From positions 15,996,001-16,060,000 of the forward strand of contig JANTQA010000047.1 of the NCBI GenBank assembly GCA_027625915.1: 64,000 nt of DNA. The letters run 5' to 3'. The position numbers were made by a program, and so were the translations under genes. The notes under the pieces are model-generated. The model made no database searches and was not told the DNA's origin. It saw nothing but the letters and a program-made list of their open reading frames with translations. This DNA is from Anaeramoeba flamelloides. Lineage: Eukaryota; Metamonada; Anaeramoebidae. Shown piece after piece: positions 46,264 to 58,345 of this stretch (within the stretch, counting starts at the first letter, position 1; the number at the start of each line of letters is the position of its first letter).

Positions 46264-46390
46264 AAAGGCTACCATATAATTTTAAATAAAACACAATCGA
46301 TTTTTCTATTAATATTATACATTATCAAAAAATTCGGAAAAAAGAATTGAAAAATCAATTTTGTTTTATTTAATACTTTATAGTAGCCTT
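46264..46390. repeat. 127-bp hairpin element with ~46-bp arms
   Basis: The left arm 46264-46309 begins AAGGCTACCATATAATTTTA and the right arm 46343-46390 is its diverged reverse complement, ending TAGTAGCCTT, with ~33 bp between. A small fold-back element. A related 'taggctactat' lies at 23068. Confidence 0.7.
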
Positions 46391-46645
46391 GGAAGGATGG
46401 TAAAGATTTTTTCAACTGTCAATTATTTTTTATAAATGTGCATTGAAGAACAAATTAGAAAATAAGTAGAATTATACAAATCAAAGAACAGTTGATACCC
46501 CTACATAATAAAACTAAAAAATTAAAATATTTTCTTAAAAATTGAAAAACCATATATTCATTGTGTGCTATTATGAAAAACAACTATGTATATTTCGATC
46601 TTCGATTGAAGATGAAATAGAATTCCAAGAGAAATAAATATAATT
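46385..46645 (+). repeat. dispersed repeat, copy 2 (pair with 23300-23555)
   Basis: Collinear diverged match to 23300-23555, beginning right after the hairpin element's right end. Confidence 0.5.
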
Positions 46646-47227
46646 TCTTTATAATCAATTTCCAAACTTCCAGTAACATTAGAATAACATTTTTTTACAA
46701 AGTGAATATTGATCTTTTAATAATAAAAAAAATTTGTCAATGAATTACTTTTAAAAAAAAAAATCCAAAAACAAATAAAAAAGTATTATTTTGATTTCAA
46801 TTTTGAAATTTCCAAATAAAATTTTCTTCTAAAATCGATTTACCCACTTTCAATTAAATAAACATCTTCACAGCAACTAGTCCTCTTTGACTGCAAAATG
46901 GATTATATATTAGTATTGAAATATCATCAAGATATACAACGTATTTCCTGAATGATATTTAAATATCAATTAATAATGATTTAATTCTTTTTAAAAAAAT
47001 ACACACAAATTGGAGTGGAAACTATACCAATATTTTTTTTAGTAAAGTTTTATCTTTTTTGATAATTAAAACTTAAAAATTTTGATTTTTTGAAGTGATT
47101 ATTTGTCTTTTCAAAGATCTTTTTTTATCCACATGATCTTTAACAAAAATCATTTCAAAAAAAAGTAAAAAAATTTTTTTTTGAATAAACATAAATTGAA
47201 AAAAGATAAAAACAAAAAAAACTACAC

Positions 47228-47588
47228 CCAATTTATTCAACCTGTGAATTTTTTCAATCCTTTTGTAATATAACCTGAAACATAAAAAATATGTAAAGAA
47301 TTTTTTGTATCATCATGTTATAACAAAAAAATGTTAAAAGATATTTTTTTCTTTCAAGTTAGACTTAGTAATGAAAGAAATATTCCCAAGTTGAATAAAC
47401 TGTCTCTGAAAGGAGTTTAAATTTTTTTCAACGAAATAATTTCATAAAGTTTCAGAATGAAACCTTACAAGTGGAAACGAAACAATTTTTTATTACAACA
47501 TTATGAAACAAAAAATTCTTTAAATATTTTTTTTGTTTCATGTTATATTACAAAAGGATTGAAAAAATTCACAGGTTGAATAAATTGG
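47228..47588. mobile_element. 361-bp fold-back element with ~100-bp arms
   Basis: The left arm 47228-47333 begins CCAATTTATTCAACCTGTGA and the right arm 47487-47588 is its reverse complement with only a few mismatches; the outer ~45 bp match exactly. The ~150-bp middle has no ORF. No other copy was seen in the window. Confidence 0.8.
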
Positions 47589-48350
47589 TTATAAGAAAAA
47601 ATAATATTGATAATAACAAAATAAAAAGATCCAAATTTTCATTTGAGTTTCCTAAAAAAAAACACGTACTTAAGAATTTAATATAAAATCAGCAAAGTTC
47701 CCAATTCTAAAATAAAATTGATAATTTAAGCTTCTTTTTAGAATTTAAAATTTGAAAAGTTACATGATTAAAAAAACCAATATGATAAAAGATGAATGAA
47801 ATTTTTGTTCCCTTTATTTTACAACAAACAGTTTTCAAAAAAAGGAAAATATATTTCAACTTATTTCTTAAAATAGTTCTTTATATAATTTTAAATTATA
47901 AACTTTTATTTCTAAGATAATTCTTTATAAATTCTCATTCTGAGAATTATTTCCTAAAAATCAACAAAAAACTTTTTATTTGTAGGATAATTATGTTTTT
48001 TTTTTGGGTACTCAAGGATCTAAAAAATCACACTACCTTTGGAAATACCGTATCAAAAAATTAATTAATAATGAGATAAATTAACAAAAAATAAAAAAAA
48101 AAATAATTTTTATAACAATTTATTATTCAGTTAAAAAAAAAATTCAAAACATTATTTATACTTCTAAATTTATATATATTTCAATGTAATGTTCATTTAA
48201 ATAACTTTTTTTTTTTTTTTTTGATATTATTAATATTTTTCAAAATATATTAATAAAAAAATATTTGTTTTTATAAAAATATTAAAAAGTTTTTTAAAAA
48301 AATCTAATCTAAATATAGAATTAAAAAAAAATCTCTAAAGAAAATGTGTT

Positions 48351-48470
48351 TTAAAAAAAAAGTGTGATCCCAAAAAATGTTTTAATTGGGCCCTGGAAAT
48401 AGGCCAACAAAAGCTTTTCACCTGTTTTAATTGGTACTTTGGAAAACTTTTTTTCACACTTTTTACACAT
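48351..48470 (-). pseudogene. short CRIPT-like N-terminal fragment
   Basis: A Met-initiated 39-residue frame beginning MCKKCEKKFSKVPIKTGEK. The start resembles the highly conserved N-terminus of CRIPT (M-V-C-x-K-C-E-K-K-L-S/G-K-V), a small zinc-binding protein of the minor spliceosome and PDZ interactions. A GTGAAA donor could end an exon at 48422. I could not find the following Cys-rich exons on the minus strand down to ~46 kb. So it is a truncated copy, an exon with a distant partner, or a chance match over ~13 residues. Confidence 0.25.
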
Positions 48471-48493
48471 TAAAGGCAAAACACAAAAAAAAA

Positions 48494-49606
48494 TTAATAA
48501 TTTTTGTAATTTGATTTTAGGTTTACAAGTAACCAAATTAATTCGCCTTCTAATTCTTGATCTGTCTTTGATTGAATTTGTTGTGGGGATGTAAAATAAT
48601 CATTGACAGCATTTTGGTTTGTGTTCATATTTAAAGTGGGTCTTTCTTGTGTAATAATCATTCTGCGTTCCTTTGTGCGTAATTGTTTTGGGTAGGTTGC
48701 TGTTTCTCTTTCAATTTCATCACCAGAACTTGAAGAAATACTGCTCTCTTGATCAAGAAATTTTTGTCTGATAGACTTTCTTTTTGATCTTGTATGCTTT
48801 CTTTTTCTTCTTATTTTTCTTCCTGTGGTTTGTGGTTTTTTGTTTTTTTGATTTTGGTTGGAAATTGGTTTTTCAGATTGAGTATCTTTTTGTTGGTCTG
48901 GGTTTGTCTTTCGTTTTCTTGTTTCGTTTTCCATAAGCTGGGAATTTCCATAACCAAATTTGTAATTCCTTTGAAAAATCATATTTTTTCTGTTTTTATT
49001 CGTAGCATTGATACAATTAAACCTTGCTCGAAAAAAGAAGGAAAACGCACGGTACACCTTTTTAATCTGTGAAGATTGATCGGTTGTTGAGTCTTCGGCA
49101 CAGAATTTTTTTAATTTGTCTTTGTCAATAATAACATTAGATGGGATCTTGTACGATTCCTCAAGATGTGAAGAATCCATTCCTTGGAAATTGTCTGAGT
49201 CTTGGCCATACCAATATCTGAGTTTCTCTGTGATTACACTCATTTTTTCTTCAAATTCCTGTGAGTCAGCAAAAGCAATTAAGGAATCAAAATTGTTTTG
49301 ACGGGTAAACTTAAATTTTACCCACTCGCTTTCGTTTTCTTCAGAAAGATCTAAAAAGATGTTGAATTTTTTGATCATAAATAAAATTAATTCCCTTTTT
49401 GTAACTTTGTTCTTGTTGTTCGATTGATCATTTCCAAAATTGATTATTGCTGAGGAGACACTAACTTCCTTGGGGCAGTTTGGTAATTGTAACATTCCTT
49501 TGTTTAATCCCTCGACGGCAGTTGGGTATTGTTCCAAAAGCCTTTCGATACGCTTTTGGTTTTTTGTCTTGGTACGAAGTTTTGATTGTGTTTTAGTATT
49601 GTACAT
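48494..49606 (-). CDS. hypothetical basic protein, 370 residues
   Basis: An open frame with balanced composition, unlike the surrounding noise; I do not recognise the family. Residues ~1-200 look folded (mixed hydrophobic and charged, with 'KRELILFMIKKFNIFLDL' and 'ITEKLRYWYGQDSDNF'). Residues ~225-285 are strongly basic, including 'GRKIRRKRKHTRSKRK', a likely nuclear-localisation or nucleic-acid-binding patch, followed by a Ser/acidic stretch 'ESSISSSSGDEIE' of CK2-site type. No transmembrane segment, signal peptide or catalytic motif is evident. Start chosen at the first Met after stops (TTATG context); end at TAA. A short 3' intron cannot be excluded, because the last ~12 residues look like read-through into AT-rich sequence and GT dinucleotides occur there. 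Most likely a lineage-specific nuclear protein, or a domesticated or residual mobile-element protein. Confidence 0.6.
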   Translation of the reverse strand: MYNTKTQSKLRTKTKNQKRIERLLEQYPTAVEGLNKGMLQLPNCPKEVSVSSAIINFGNDQSNNKNKVTKRELILFMIKKFNIFLDLSEENESEWVKFKFTRQNNFDSLIAFADSQEFEEKMSVITEKLRYWYGQDSDNFQGMDSSHLEESYKIPSNVIIDKDKLKKFCAEDSTTDQSSQIKKVYRAFSFFFRARFNCINATNKNRKNMIFQRNYKFGYGNSQLMENETRKRKTNPDQQKDTQSEKPISNQNQKNKKPQTTGRKIRRKRKHTRSKRKSIRQKFLDQESSISSSSGDEIERETATYPKQLRTKERRMIITQERPTLNMNTNQNAVNDYFTSPQQIQSKTDQELEGELIWLLVNLKSNYKNY

Positions 49607-52600
49607 AATAGTTTGTATGTTAGTAAAGATTTTTAGAAATTCTAGAGTATTGTGTATAATGTTTAAAGAGGTTTTGTGTTTTTAGGAAAACAAAAAGATA
49701 AATTTCTTTTGTTAATATCAAATAACAGATTTAAAGTTTGTAAAGAAAAAAAAAATAAATAATTTCTTTTTGGAATTTCAATTTAAAAGAAAAAAATTCA
49801 CAACAACATTATGATTAAAAGAGGTTTAAATCTAGCAAATATTTAACTTTATTTTTATTTGACAAATTTTTTTCTCCTCAAAATTTTTCTTCTTGATGGA
49901 AAAAATTGAGAATCAACAGAGTGAGGAAAGAGCTTAGGGGGCTGTTTTTTGGAATTTAATTCTAAATTTTTTTTTACTTTTTTGAAAAATTATTTTTTTT
50001 TTATTTTACCCTTTTAAAATAAAATACTTTAAGAAAAAGCATAGTAACTCAAGTTTGAAATTTTATAATTTCAACAGACGTAAATATATTAAAAAAAAAA
50101 ATATTTATCGGATTTACTAAAACTTACAACAAATCAATTGAATTAATTTACAATGCTTATTCGTTTCTCAAAATATAACAATTACAAATTTAATTTTTTC
50201 GAAAAATTTCAATCTCAAAATTAAATTTGTATTTGGTTACTTGACTCATTTGATCATTTTACTAATAACAACATACCTATTCTTGAGGAAGCATCAAAAA
50301 GATTTTTCACCTTAATTAAAATAAATTTTGAAAATATAAAAATTATAAAATAAAATAGGGACTTTTGACAAATTCATAAAACGGCAGTGGTAAACTAAAA
50401 CAATTTTTTCTGTTATGATTTATTTCTTAACTTCAAAAGCAAAAATTTATACAAGAAAAAATAATCTTTTAATTTTAACTATTTTGACAAAAGAACCAGT
50501 TAAAGTTTTTTTAATTTTGACAATTCAAATGTTAAATTGAATAATAGTAATAAAATGTATTACTCTTTTGAGGGTGCTTAATTGTTCGTGATCAGGTGAG
50601 AAAATTTGGTATATTTTTAAGATTTTTTAATCGAATTAATTTCCAAGAGAGGGGAGAATTATTTGTAGAGAACCATTTCTTTTTTGAGTGGATTTCTTTA
50701 ACCACTCACATAGAACAATTCATCCTTTGGAAAAATAATTTCAAATTAATAGAAAGTTTGAGTGTTTGAAAAAGGAATTTATTTTTACGTTGATAATTTA
50801 AATAAATTTTTAAGTTAAAAGACTCTAATAATCAAACAACATCAAACATGAAAAATCTTGTCAATATTTTGGAAATTGAAGAAAAAATTATAAGGATCCT
50901 TGTGATCTTTATTGGAATTTTTTTAATTTTATTCTTTTGTCAGTAGTTTATCTAATTTTATTTTTTTTTATAATTTGTTGATTCGAATTTTAATTTTGAA
51001 GACTAATAAGGACTAGTGGAACTTCAGTCATTAAAATACTTTGAGTTACAAGTGAGTAAATTGAAATTAATAGGCATTTTGCTATTGGAAAAAAACATTT
51101 TTTTTCTGCTTTGAATAGTTTTTTCTATAAAACCCTTCTCGAAAGTTCTTTACTTGAATAACTGTCTAACCTCAAAATGCAACAAATTCCATTTTTCTTA
51201 GAAATTTGTAAATTTAGACAAAATTCAAAAATTTATTCAGATTTTAAATTTAAATATAGAAACGATCTGAATAACCATAAGATGTTATAATTGTTGTTAT
51301 TCTGAAAATAATCTAAATTCATCATTTTTGACCCTTTGATCAATGCTGAAATTAAAAAAATCCAATATCTGAAAAATTAATTAAGAAACTAGTCGATTAT
51401 TAAAATCTAATTTATTATAATTATGTCTTTGATAAATGAGAAATTAATTAAAAAATTCTATTTTGTTAATTGTTTTGTTTGTTTTTTTTTTTTTAATTAT
51501 GGATGGATTAAGGCTTTATTTTCTAAAAATCTTTCTTTTGATAATTTTTTCAAAAAATTTAATTTCAATTTGAGAAACACAACAAAAGGGAAAATTTTTT
51601 TTTGAACAAAATAGTTTCCCTTAATTGAATATAAATTCAAAATAAACAAACCCCTTTATCAAATTAAAATTTGATTCGGATATTTTAAATTGATAAAAAT
51701 GATTTTGATTTTAAAATAGAATCTCAAAATTAGTTTTTCGTTTCTGAGTTAATTATCAATTAATTTTAAAAATTTGTGGTTATTTGAGTTTGGCATTGAC
51801 CAAAGGATTAAAATTGACAGATTCAGGGTAGTAAATCAAGAACCCACTTAGATCGTTAGTGTTTACTTGAAAATTAATTTGTTTGAACTTAAAATGGGGA
51901 TTGAATTTTGACTAATATTACCTATTTATCAGAAAAATGTAATTTCCTCGTTTTCGGTTTAATATTACAATCAAAACTAAATAATAAACACAAAAAAGAC
52001 CCCAATAGGAAATATTTAAAATCCCCTTACCATGAAAACAACTAATAAACCAAATATATTCAACAACATACATATATTACTTTGTTATACTGACAGATTA
52101 AAACAAAATCTGAAAATACGAGCTATTATCGGGAAACATACACAACGAATTCTCAAATGATTATGGTTCAAAAATAATTTGAACAAAATTTTCCTCATTT
52201 TATCAACAAAAATTATTGAACAGATCAAATACAAAACCAACCCTATAATTTTTTACATCAGTTGTAGAATGATTTTGACTTTTATAAGTGTGTGCTTTGA
52301 TAAATAATTTATTTCTTTTGATATTTTTTTCAGTATATCTGAAGAAAATTTTTGTTTCTTTTATTCTCGATTTAAGGGTCTAATATTTTTTAAAAATTAA
52401 AAAAACAATTATTGACTGTTTTAGGTAGTTGCTGGGGTAAAAAAAGCGGGTCTTCGCAATGATGAAAAAATTTTTTCAATAAAAAATTACCTAAGATACT
52501 AAGTAAACACCAATTAAAAACTAGATTTATAATAAAAACCAATAAGTTAATAAGATATATTTGAAGAAAAATTATTTTTGAAAATATTTTGCAATTTGAG

Positions 52601-52799
52601 TTGGAAAACATCAATTTCCTCTGGTTCTCTGGAATATTTGTTTTCAAATTTTAAAGTAAAAAATTGTATATTGTTTTAACATTTAAACATGTTATTTTAT
52701 TATATTTTAAAAGTTTTTTAAATATGATAAATATCTTCTAATAATGAATCAAATAATTTGACTATTAAAGAATTATTTATTCTTTTAAATTGGAATTTT

Positions 52800-53030
52800 T
52801 TTTCCGTTAGGCTTTTTTTAATTTTTGGAATAAACAGAAAATTTAAGAAAATTTCGGTTTATTTCAAAAAGTAAAAAAAAATACCGTGAGCTTTTCCAGA
52901 ATTTAAAAGAATTGAGTAAAAGCTTTTATTTTTCTCGATTCTTTTGAATTCTGGAAAACCTGGGCACTCTATGAACATCCTCTTTTAGTTTTCCAGAATT
53001 CAAAATAATCAAGGAATGAAAATCAAGGAT
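52800..53030. repeat. palindromic repeat cluster, family P, copy C
   Basis: Contains 'taggctttttttaattttt' with a complementary 'caaaaagtaaaaaaaatacc' and a second pair 'ccagaatttaaaagaattgag' against 'attcttttgaattctggaaa'. Same units as copies A, B and D in a shorter arrangement. Confidence 0.6.
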
Positions 53031-53145
53031 TTTATAGAATACAAAAAGTTAAAGAAAACATAGGACACAAAATATTTATCATAAAGATTTTTTCTCAATA
53101 TTTTAGTTTTTTAAGAAGAATAGAATGTTTTAAAAATATTAGTTA

Positions 53146-53342
53146 CAGTCAGTTTCACTTTTAAGGCACAAACTTTCAACGAAATTTAAGGCACAATAAA
53201 AATCTCAATCAAAGTCACAAAATTCAGGTTCTAGTAAAATAAATTGTAAAAAAAAAAAATTCCAAATTTTGTGCTTTAATTTGAGATTTTTTTGTGCCTT
53301 AAATTTCGTTGAAAGTTTGTGCCTTTAAAGTGGAACTGACTG
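53146..53342. mobile_element. TA-flanked fold-back MITE (family M), copy 4
   Basis: 197 bp, starts CAGTCAGTTTCACTTTTAAG, ends GGAACTGACTG, flanked by TA at 53144-53145 and 53343-53344. Internal GGCACAAA blocks pair across the centre. Confidence 0.85.
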
Positions 53343-56300
53343 TATAAAAAATCAAATTAAATATCTCCAAGCCGAATTAAACTAAAATTCACCCCTAGGT
53401 TTATTTGGAATGTTTTACCTGAAAAATTCCATTTTTTCTTGACTTGGGACTTTTAAAAAAGGTGATACTACTAACAACAATAAATACATTAACATCAAGA
53501 AATTTGAGTTCTGGGATTTTGATAAAATGTTAAATAAACTTTAGTATCAACAATGAAATGTTAATGAAAGAAGTTATTCTATCTAACTTTGATTTTACAA
53601 TTATATTTTTTTCATATTAGTGTTGTGAAAAAGGTGTTTTTTATTTTTGAAAGATGAAAAATTTAATTGTACACCTTATTAAAACGGATCAAATTCGGCA
53701 GATTGTTTCGAAGCTACTAAAAATCCAAATATGGATTAAATTATTAAAAAAAAAATAATATGTAACTTTGATTCACTTAATGTCAATTCCAACAAGATTC
53801 TTCAAGAATATTTTTGACAAATTAACTACTTGATTAAAAAGCGAAATATTACCGAAGATTCAGAAATTTCGCTATTTTTTCATATTTCCCCATATTGAAT
53901 AAATTTATATCCCAGTTTTCAAAATAATTTTTGGATAATGTGAATTTATTAATAATTACTATTGAATTGTTTTATGGTTTATGTATTTATTAATTTGAAT
54001 TTTTTTTTTTTTTTTTTTTTTTTTTTTGCAAATAAATTTTACTAATATATACCACAGATGAAGAGAAGATAAAACTTATTATCATGATATTAGTTATAAA
54101 CTCATAATTATATTAAAAAATTGCAATTTGTCCCATGTTATCACTTAAAATCCTAAAATTGTGATAATACATCCAAACCTTTCAAAAACTTGAAAATTTT
54201 TTTCAAGGAGAAAATCGAAGTAAAAGTCTCAAAGTTATTGTAAAAGTACAGAAGATTGTTAAAAAGATAACTAACAAATAATTTTGACTTTTTGGTGGTT
54301 TGATATTTTATTTTTATTGGAAGATCCGGGGATTTGTAAAATCTATGGGGATTTTTTAATGGAAAAAAAATTTTTATAATTTTTACTATTCATTTTTTTT
54401 TTTTTCACAAAAAGTAAAATTATCCTATAATTATATAATCAAGTGAAAAACAACATATATTGGAAATTTATTTTGATATAAAATAGATTTTTTTTAAAAA
54501 AATGGAGTTGTTTTTACCCTCCACAGTTAAAATAAACAAAAAGTTAAAAGATTGATTTTCTTTCTTATTTCATCTATCATAAAAAAAAACTTTAAACTCT
54601 TCTGAGTTTTCGGTAAAATCCAAAGATATTTAAAGAAGTGGAATAACAAAAAGAAAAGAAATGTTCCAAAAATCTTAGTAATTTATGAAAATATGGCTAT
54701 TGTATTGAGAAAATGTTTGGTAGGTTATCCAACTCCTTTCATCTTTCCAAGAATAAAGAAAATGGTTGAGCTAAAAAAACACATTCTTTAAAGAACTGGT
54801 TTAAAGGTTTGTTGATTTAGAAGCCCTTTTTATTCCTAATACTTTTAAACAAAATTAATAAACAATTTATTTATCTTTTTATTATTATTATTATTATTGC
54901 TGTTGAACTAAAACAATTTATAGTTTTGTCAGCTAAATTAAGAGATAATTTAAAAAAAAACTGGTTCGTCAGATCGTTTGGTAGAATCAACAATATTTTT
55001 TTGTTTTTTTTTTAGAATAACTTTTATTCACATGATCTGTTTTTTGATCAAAAAAATTTCTTTTTAAGAAAATTTTTGAATTAGTCCTAAAAATCATCAA
55101 TTATTATCTTTTGATTTACTTTTTTACAATAAAATTTTAATATTTATCACGATTTTATAATAATTATCATGTTTTTATATACAATATCGACTATTGTGAT
55201 ATTATCACAATAATATTTATTGATTATTGTAATTTTAAATAATATCACGATTTGATTAAAATAATTGTGATTATTAAAACTTCATTGTGTCTTAAAAAAG
55301 ATACAGTTGAATCTTCAAGTAAGGGAATATAAAAAATGGTCTGAAAAATGAAATTTTTTAATCCCTTGAAATTTTTTTTTTATTTTGAGATATTGATTAT
55401 TTTTTTAAAAATAACTTGTCTATTTTTCAAGAATAAAATTTAAAAAAGATCTTGAGCTATCTAATCACCAAGATCTAAAATTCTATGTAGTTATTGGAGT
55501 TTTTACATTCATCATTATTTAGGTTCATTTTAAAAGTTATTAATATATTATATTTTTCTACATGGGTTATTATCACTATCAGTGATCCTTTTTAAAGTAA
55601 TATTGGATCATCTAGAAAATTTTTAGGTATGCAACGCAAATTATTCGTTTTTCTATTTTAATAAATGAGTAATAAAATTCAAATAATCACAGAAAGAGTA
55701 TATCTCTTATTAACACCCATTCCTCCTTTTGGATAAAAAATATTTTTTTATTATTATTTCATTTTCTTTGAATTTCGAAGTTTTAATACATATAAGTGGA
55801 GGATGTAATATATCAAAATATTTATGGATATCTATTTTAATTATTAAAAATATTTTCATTTTATTATATTCAATAATTATTTTTGACTTGAGAAAAATAT
55901 CAATTCTTCATTCAAAGAATATTTTTTTCTACTTTTCTCTTTTTGTTCGGCAAAAAAATATAAGAACAATTAAAATATTGAATTATTAATAATCGTAAAA
56001 GATTTTTGGAAACATGTAAAATTTAACATTAACCCAAATAAATAGTTTTTAATTTGATTATTATTAATCAATAATTAATAATAAATTATTGATTCTTCCA
56101 ATGATTATTAAAATAACCTAGATTAAATAAAATAATAAATAATTAGGATATATTTAATCCTTTTTCTATTCCTATTTCTCATTTTATAAAATATTTTCAA
56201 CCAATAAAATTCACCACATTAATCTTGATAAAAAAAAAAAAAAGATATTATCAAAAAAATGATTATAATACAAACAGTTCCTTGTTTATACTCTGAATAT

Positions 56301-56756
56301 TTGAAAAAGAATATTGAATAATCTTTTAAATTTCAAGAAATTTAATAAATATTTGAAAATAAAATAAACTAAGGATCTAATTTTTTTTGAGATCTCCAAG
56401 TGATTCAATATTTAATTTATTTTTATTGTATTTTTAAAATAAGATTTTTAGTTCAAGGTTTATGTTCATAAAAGACTCTCAGAAATTAGTAAAAATGAGA
56501 TTTCATTATGAAAATATAACCCTTTTTTCAAATTGTTCCTTTTTTTAATTATCTTAAAATATAAAGAAAAATGATCAAATTATTTTATTGAACATTTTAA
56601 CTGGTGAAAGAATTAAATTCTTTTAAAAAATGATAAATTATTCCTCTAAAGTAGATAAATGAAGTTTATTTATGGTTAAATTGAATCCTTCTTTAAATAA
56701 GTGCTCTATGACTTTTTTTTTTGGGGGGATCTAAATACAAATTACTAGTCCCTTAA

Positions 56757-57587
56757 GGTTTACAACCCCTGAAATTTGATATAAAAGATTATCTTGTGTA
56801 GGATGTGTCCACTTGTTAATTTGGTTCTTATCTGGTGGATCTTGGTCTTGGTATGGGTTTTAAGAGTGGTCCAAAATGTCTAAATTGACAATTTATTTTT
56901 TTTTTTTCTGAGATCCGATAAGAAGGGTGTAAGGCTAATATACTGGAAGTTAAATTAAAAAAAAAATGATATTTGTGGGTTATCAATTGAAATTTTTTAT
57001 TAGGTTTGGTTTTATTTGGAGATTTTAACATAAATTTTTTTTTAACAAAAGGAAATTATAAAAATATTGATCATTTTTTATGGGTCTGTCCTTCTTATGA
57101 AAATGATAGATTAATATTTTATAAAAAATTAAAAAAAAATAAATCTTAATGAATATAAAATCAAGACAGTTTGAAATTATTTTCATTAATAAATAATCGT
57201 GGATATCTATAATTTTACGCTTAAATTTCTGAAAGGGGATGTAAGTCTAAGGATAACTAGAGTGTAATCTACACTTATTCGATAATAAAAAAAAAAAAAA
57301 AAAAAACCATTATTTTTTTATTGTAATCAATTGACGACAAAGTAAATAAAATTTTTCTTCAACAACCCAAAAAACAAAATTTATTCTTTAAACGCGTCCC
57401 AGTCTATTAATCTTACACTCTTCAATTCGGATCTCAAAAAAAAAAATAAATAGTCAAAAATTGCTATTTTGAACCACTCTTGAAACCCATATCAAGACCA
57501 AGATCCACCAACTTATAACCAAATTAACAATCCATTATACCATACACAAGATAATCTTTTATATCGAATTTCAGTAATTGTAAACCA
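56757..57587. repeat. large inverted repeat (~187-bp arms) just upstream of AP5Z1
   Basis: Arm 56757-56943 and arm 57402-57587 are reverse complements at most positions, including 'gatataaaagattatcttgt', 'ggtggatcttggtcttg' and 'gagatccga'. About 460 bp lie between, containing a retroelement remnant. The right arm ends 156 bp before the AP5Z1 start codon, so it probably overlaps its 5' regulatory region. Confidence 0.8.
57040..57240 (+). pseudogene. retrotransposon C-terminal remnant ('DHFLWVC' type), copy 2
   Basis: A frame reads 'NIDHFLWVCPSYENDRLIFY' and then a Lys-rich run to a stop; downstream 'cagtttgaaattattttcatt' and 'aataatcgtgg' match the copy at 45975. Cys/His spacing resembles the post-RT region of LINE proteins. 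Dead fragment, with no RT motifs adjacent. Confidence 0.6.
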
Positions 57588-57743
57588 TAATTCGATCAAA
57601 TCTAGAAAAAATGAATCTTTTTTTCATACTTTAATTTGTACAAAGACTAAGAGTCTGAAATAAACACTTTCTCTTTATTTGTTTACACAACCATAATTCC
57701 AATAAATTGAAAATATCATTTTTTATTATTTTTATAATCGCTT

Positions 57744-58313
57744 ATGAGCAATAATCCTTCCTTTCCTTTTCCAGAAGAAAAAACACAAAAAATCTTTTCA
57801 AAATTTCAATTGGTTGTTCAAAATAAGAGTCAAGGAAATGAACTTGTTGACTCTCTTCGAAGTTTGCTCTTGTCCTATCAATTTTCAAAAAAAAAACCAA
57901 GGTTGAATAAAGAGCAAAAAACCTTTCTAATCAACATTATCAAAAATCCAAATTCTACATCCATTATGAAATCGTTATCCAGTTATATCTTAAGAACAAC
58001 TTCAGGCTACAGTAAAGGAAATGTTTTACAAATTACATTAAAAAAAAGTAACGGCGAAGCTCTCGAGTCTTTAATTTGCTTTTTGGATCTTTGGGTCGAT
58101 GGCAGAAGGCTTGAAAAAAAAATCCCTCAAATCTTATCGTGGATTAGCAGAGATCAATTATTGACCGAACAAATTATCCCTTTCCTCACACCAATTTTAT
58201 CCGACCATCCTTTCATATTTGAGAAAAAAACAAGAGACGCATTTGAAAAACAATTTATTACTTGCTTAACTCGTGCTTCTTTAAATTCTGCTGTTATTAC
58301 TGGATCGTGTACG

Positions 58314-58345
<32 letters not shown>

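Larger units (their letters stand above)
43026..48350. other. gene-free interval after formin, with retrotransposon and fold-back remnants
   Basis: Begins with a C/T-rich stretch (43040-43140) of repeated tttctttgct and tctattcattt units. Then follow a fragment of the R/T-associated repeat (44190-44560), a decayed reverse-transcriptase region, palindromic family P, and two further fold-back elements. No functional gene was seen. Confidence 0.6.
49607..57743. other. 8-kb gene-free interval
   Basis: Only repeats are recognisable: palindromic family P (52800-53030), a family-M element (53146), a T28 run at 54000-54027, a degenerate patch of TCACGAT/ATTATCAC units (55145-55280), and an inverted-repeat structure with a retroelement remnant (56757-57587). 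Short hydrophobic open frames at 52390-52647 and 55729-55989 are low-complexity. No RNA gene was found. Confidence 0.55.

Noticed and set aside
55729-55989. Hydrophobic 86-residue open frame as a membrane protein
   Set aside because: Starts at TTG, consists of Ile/Phe/Leu/Lys noise from A/T-rich sequence, and shows no conserved segment.
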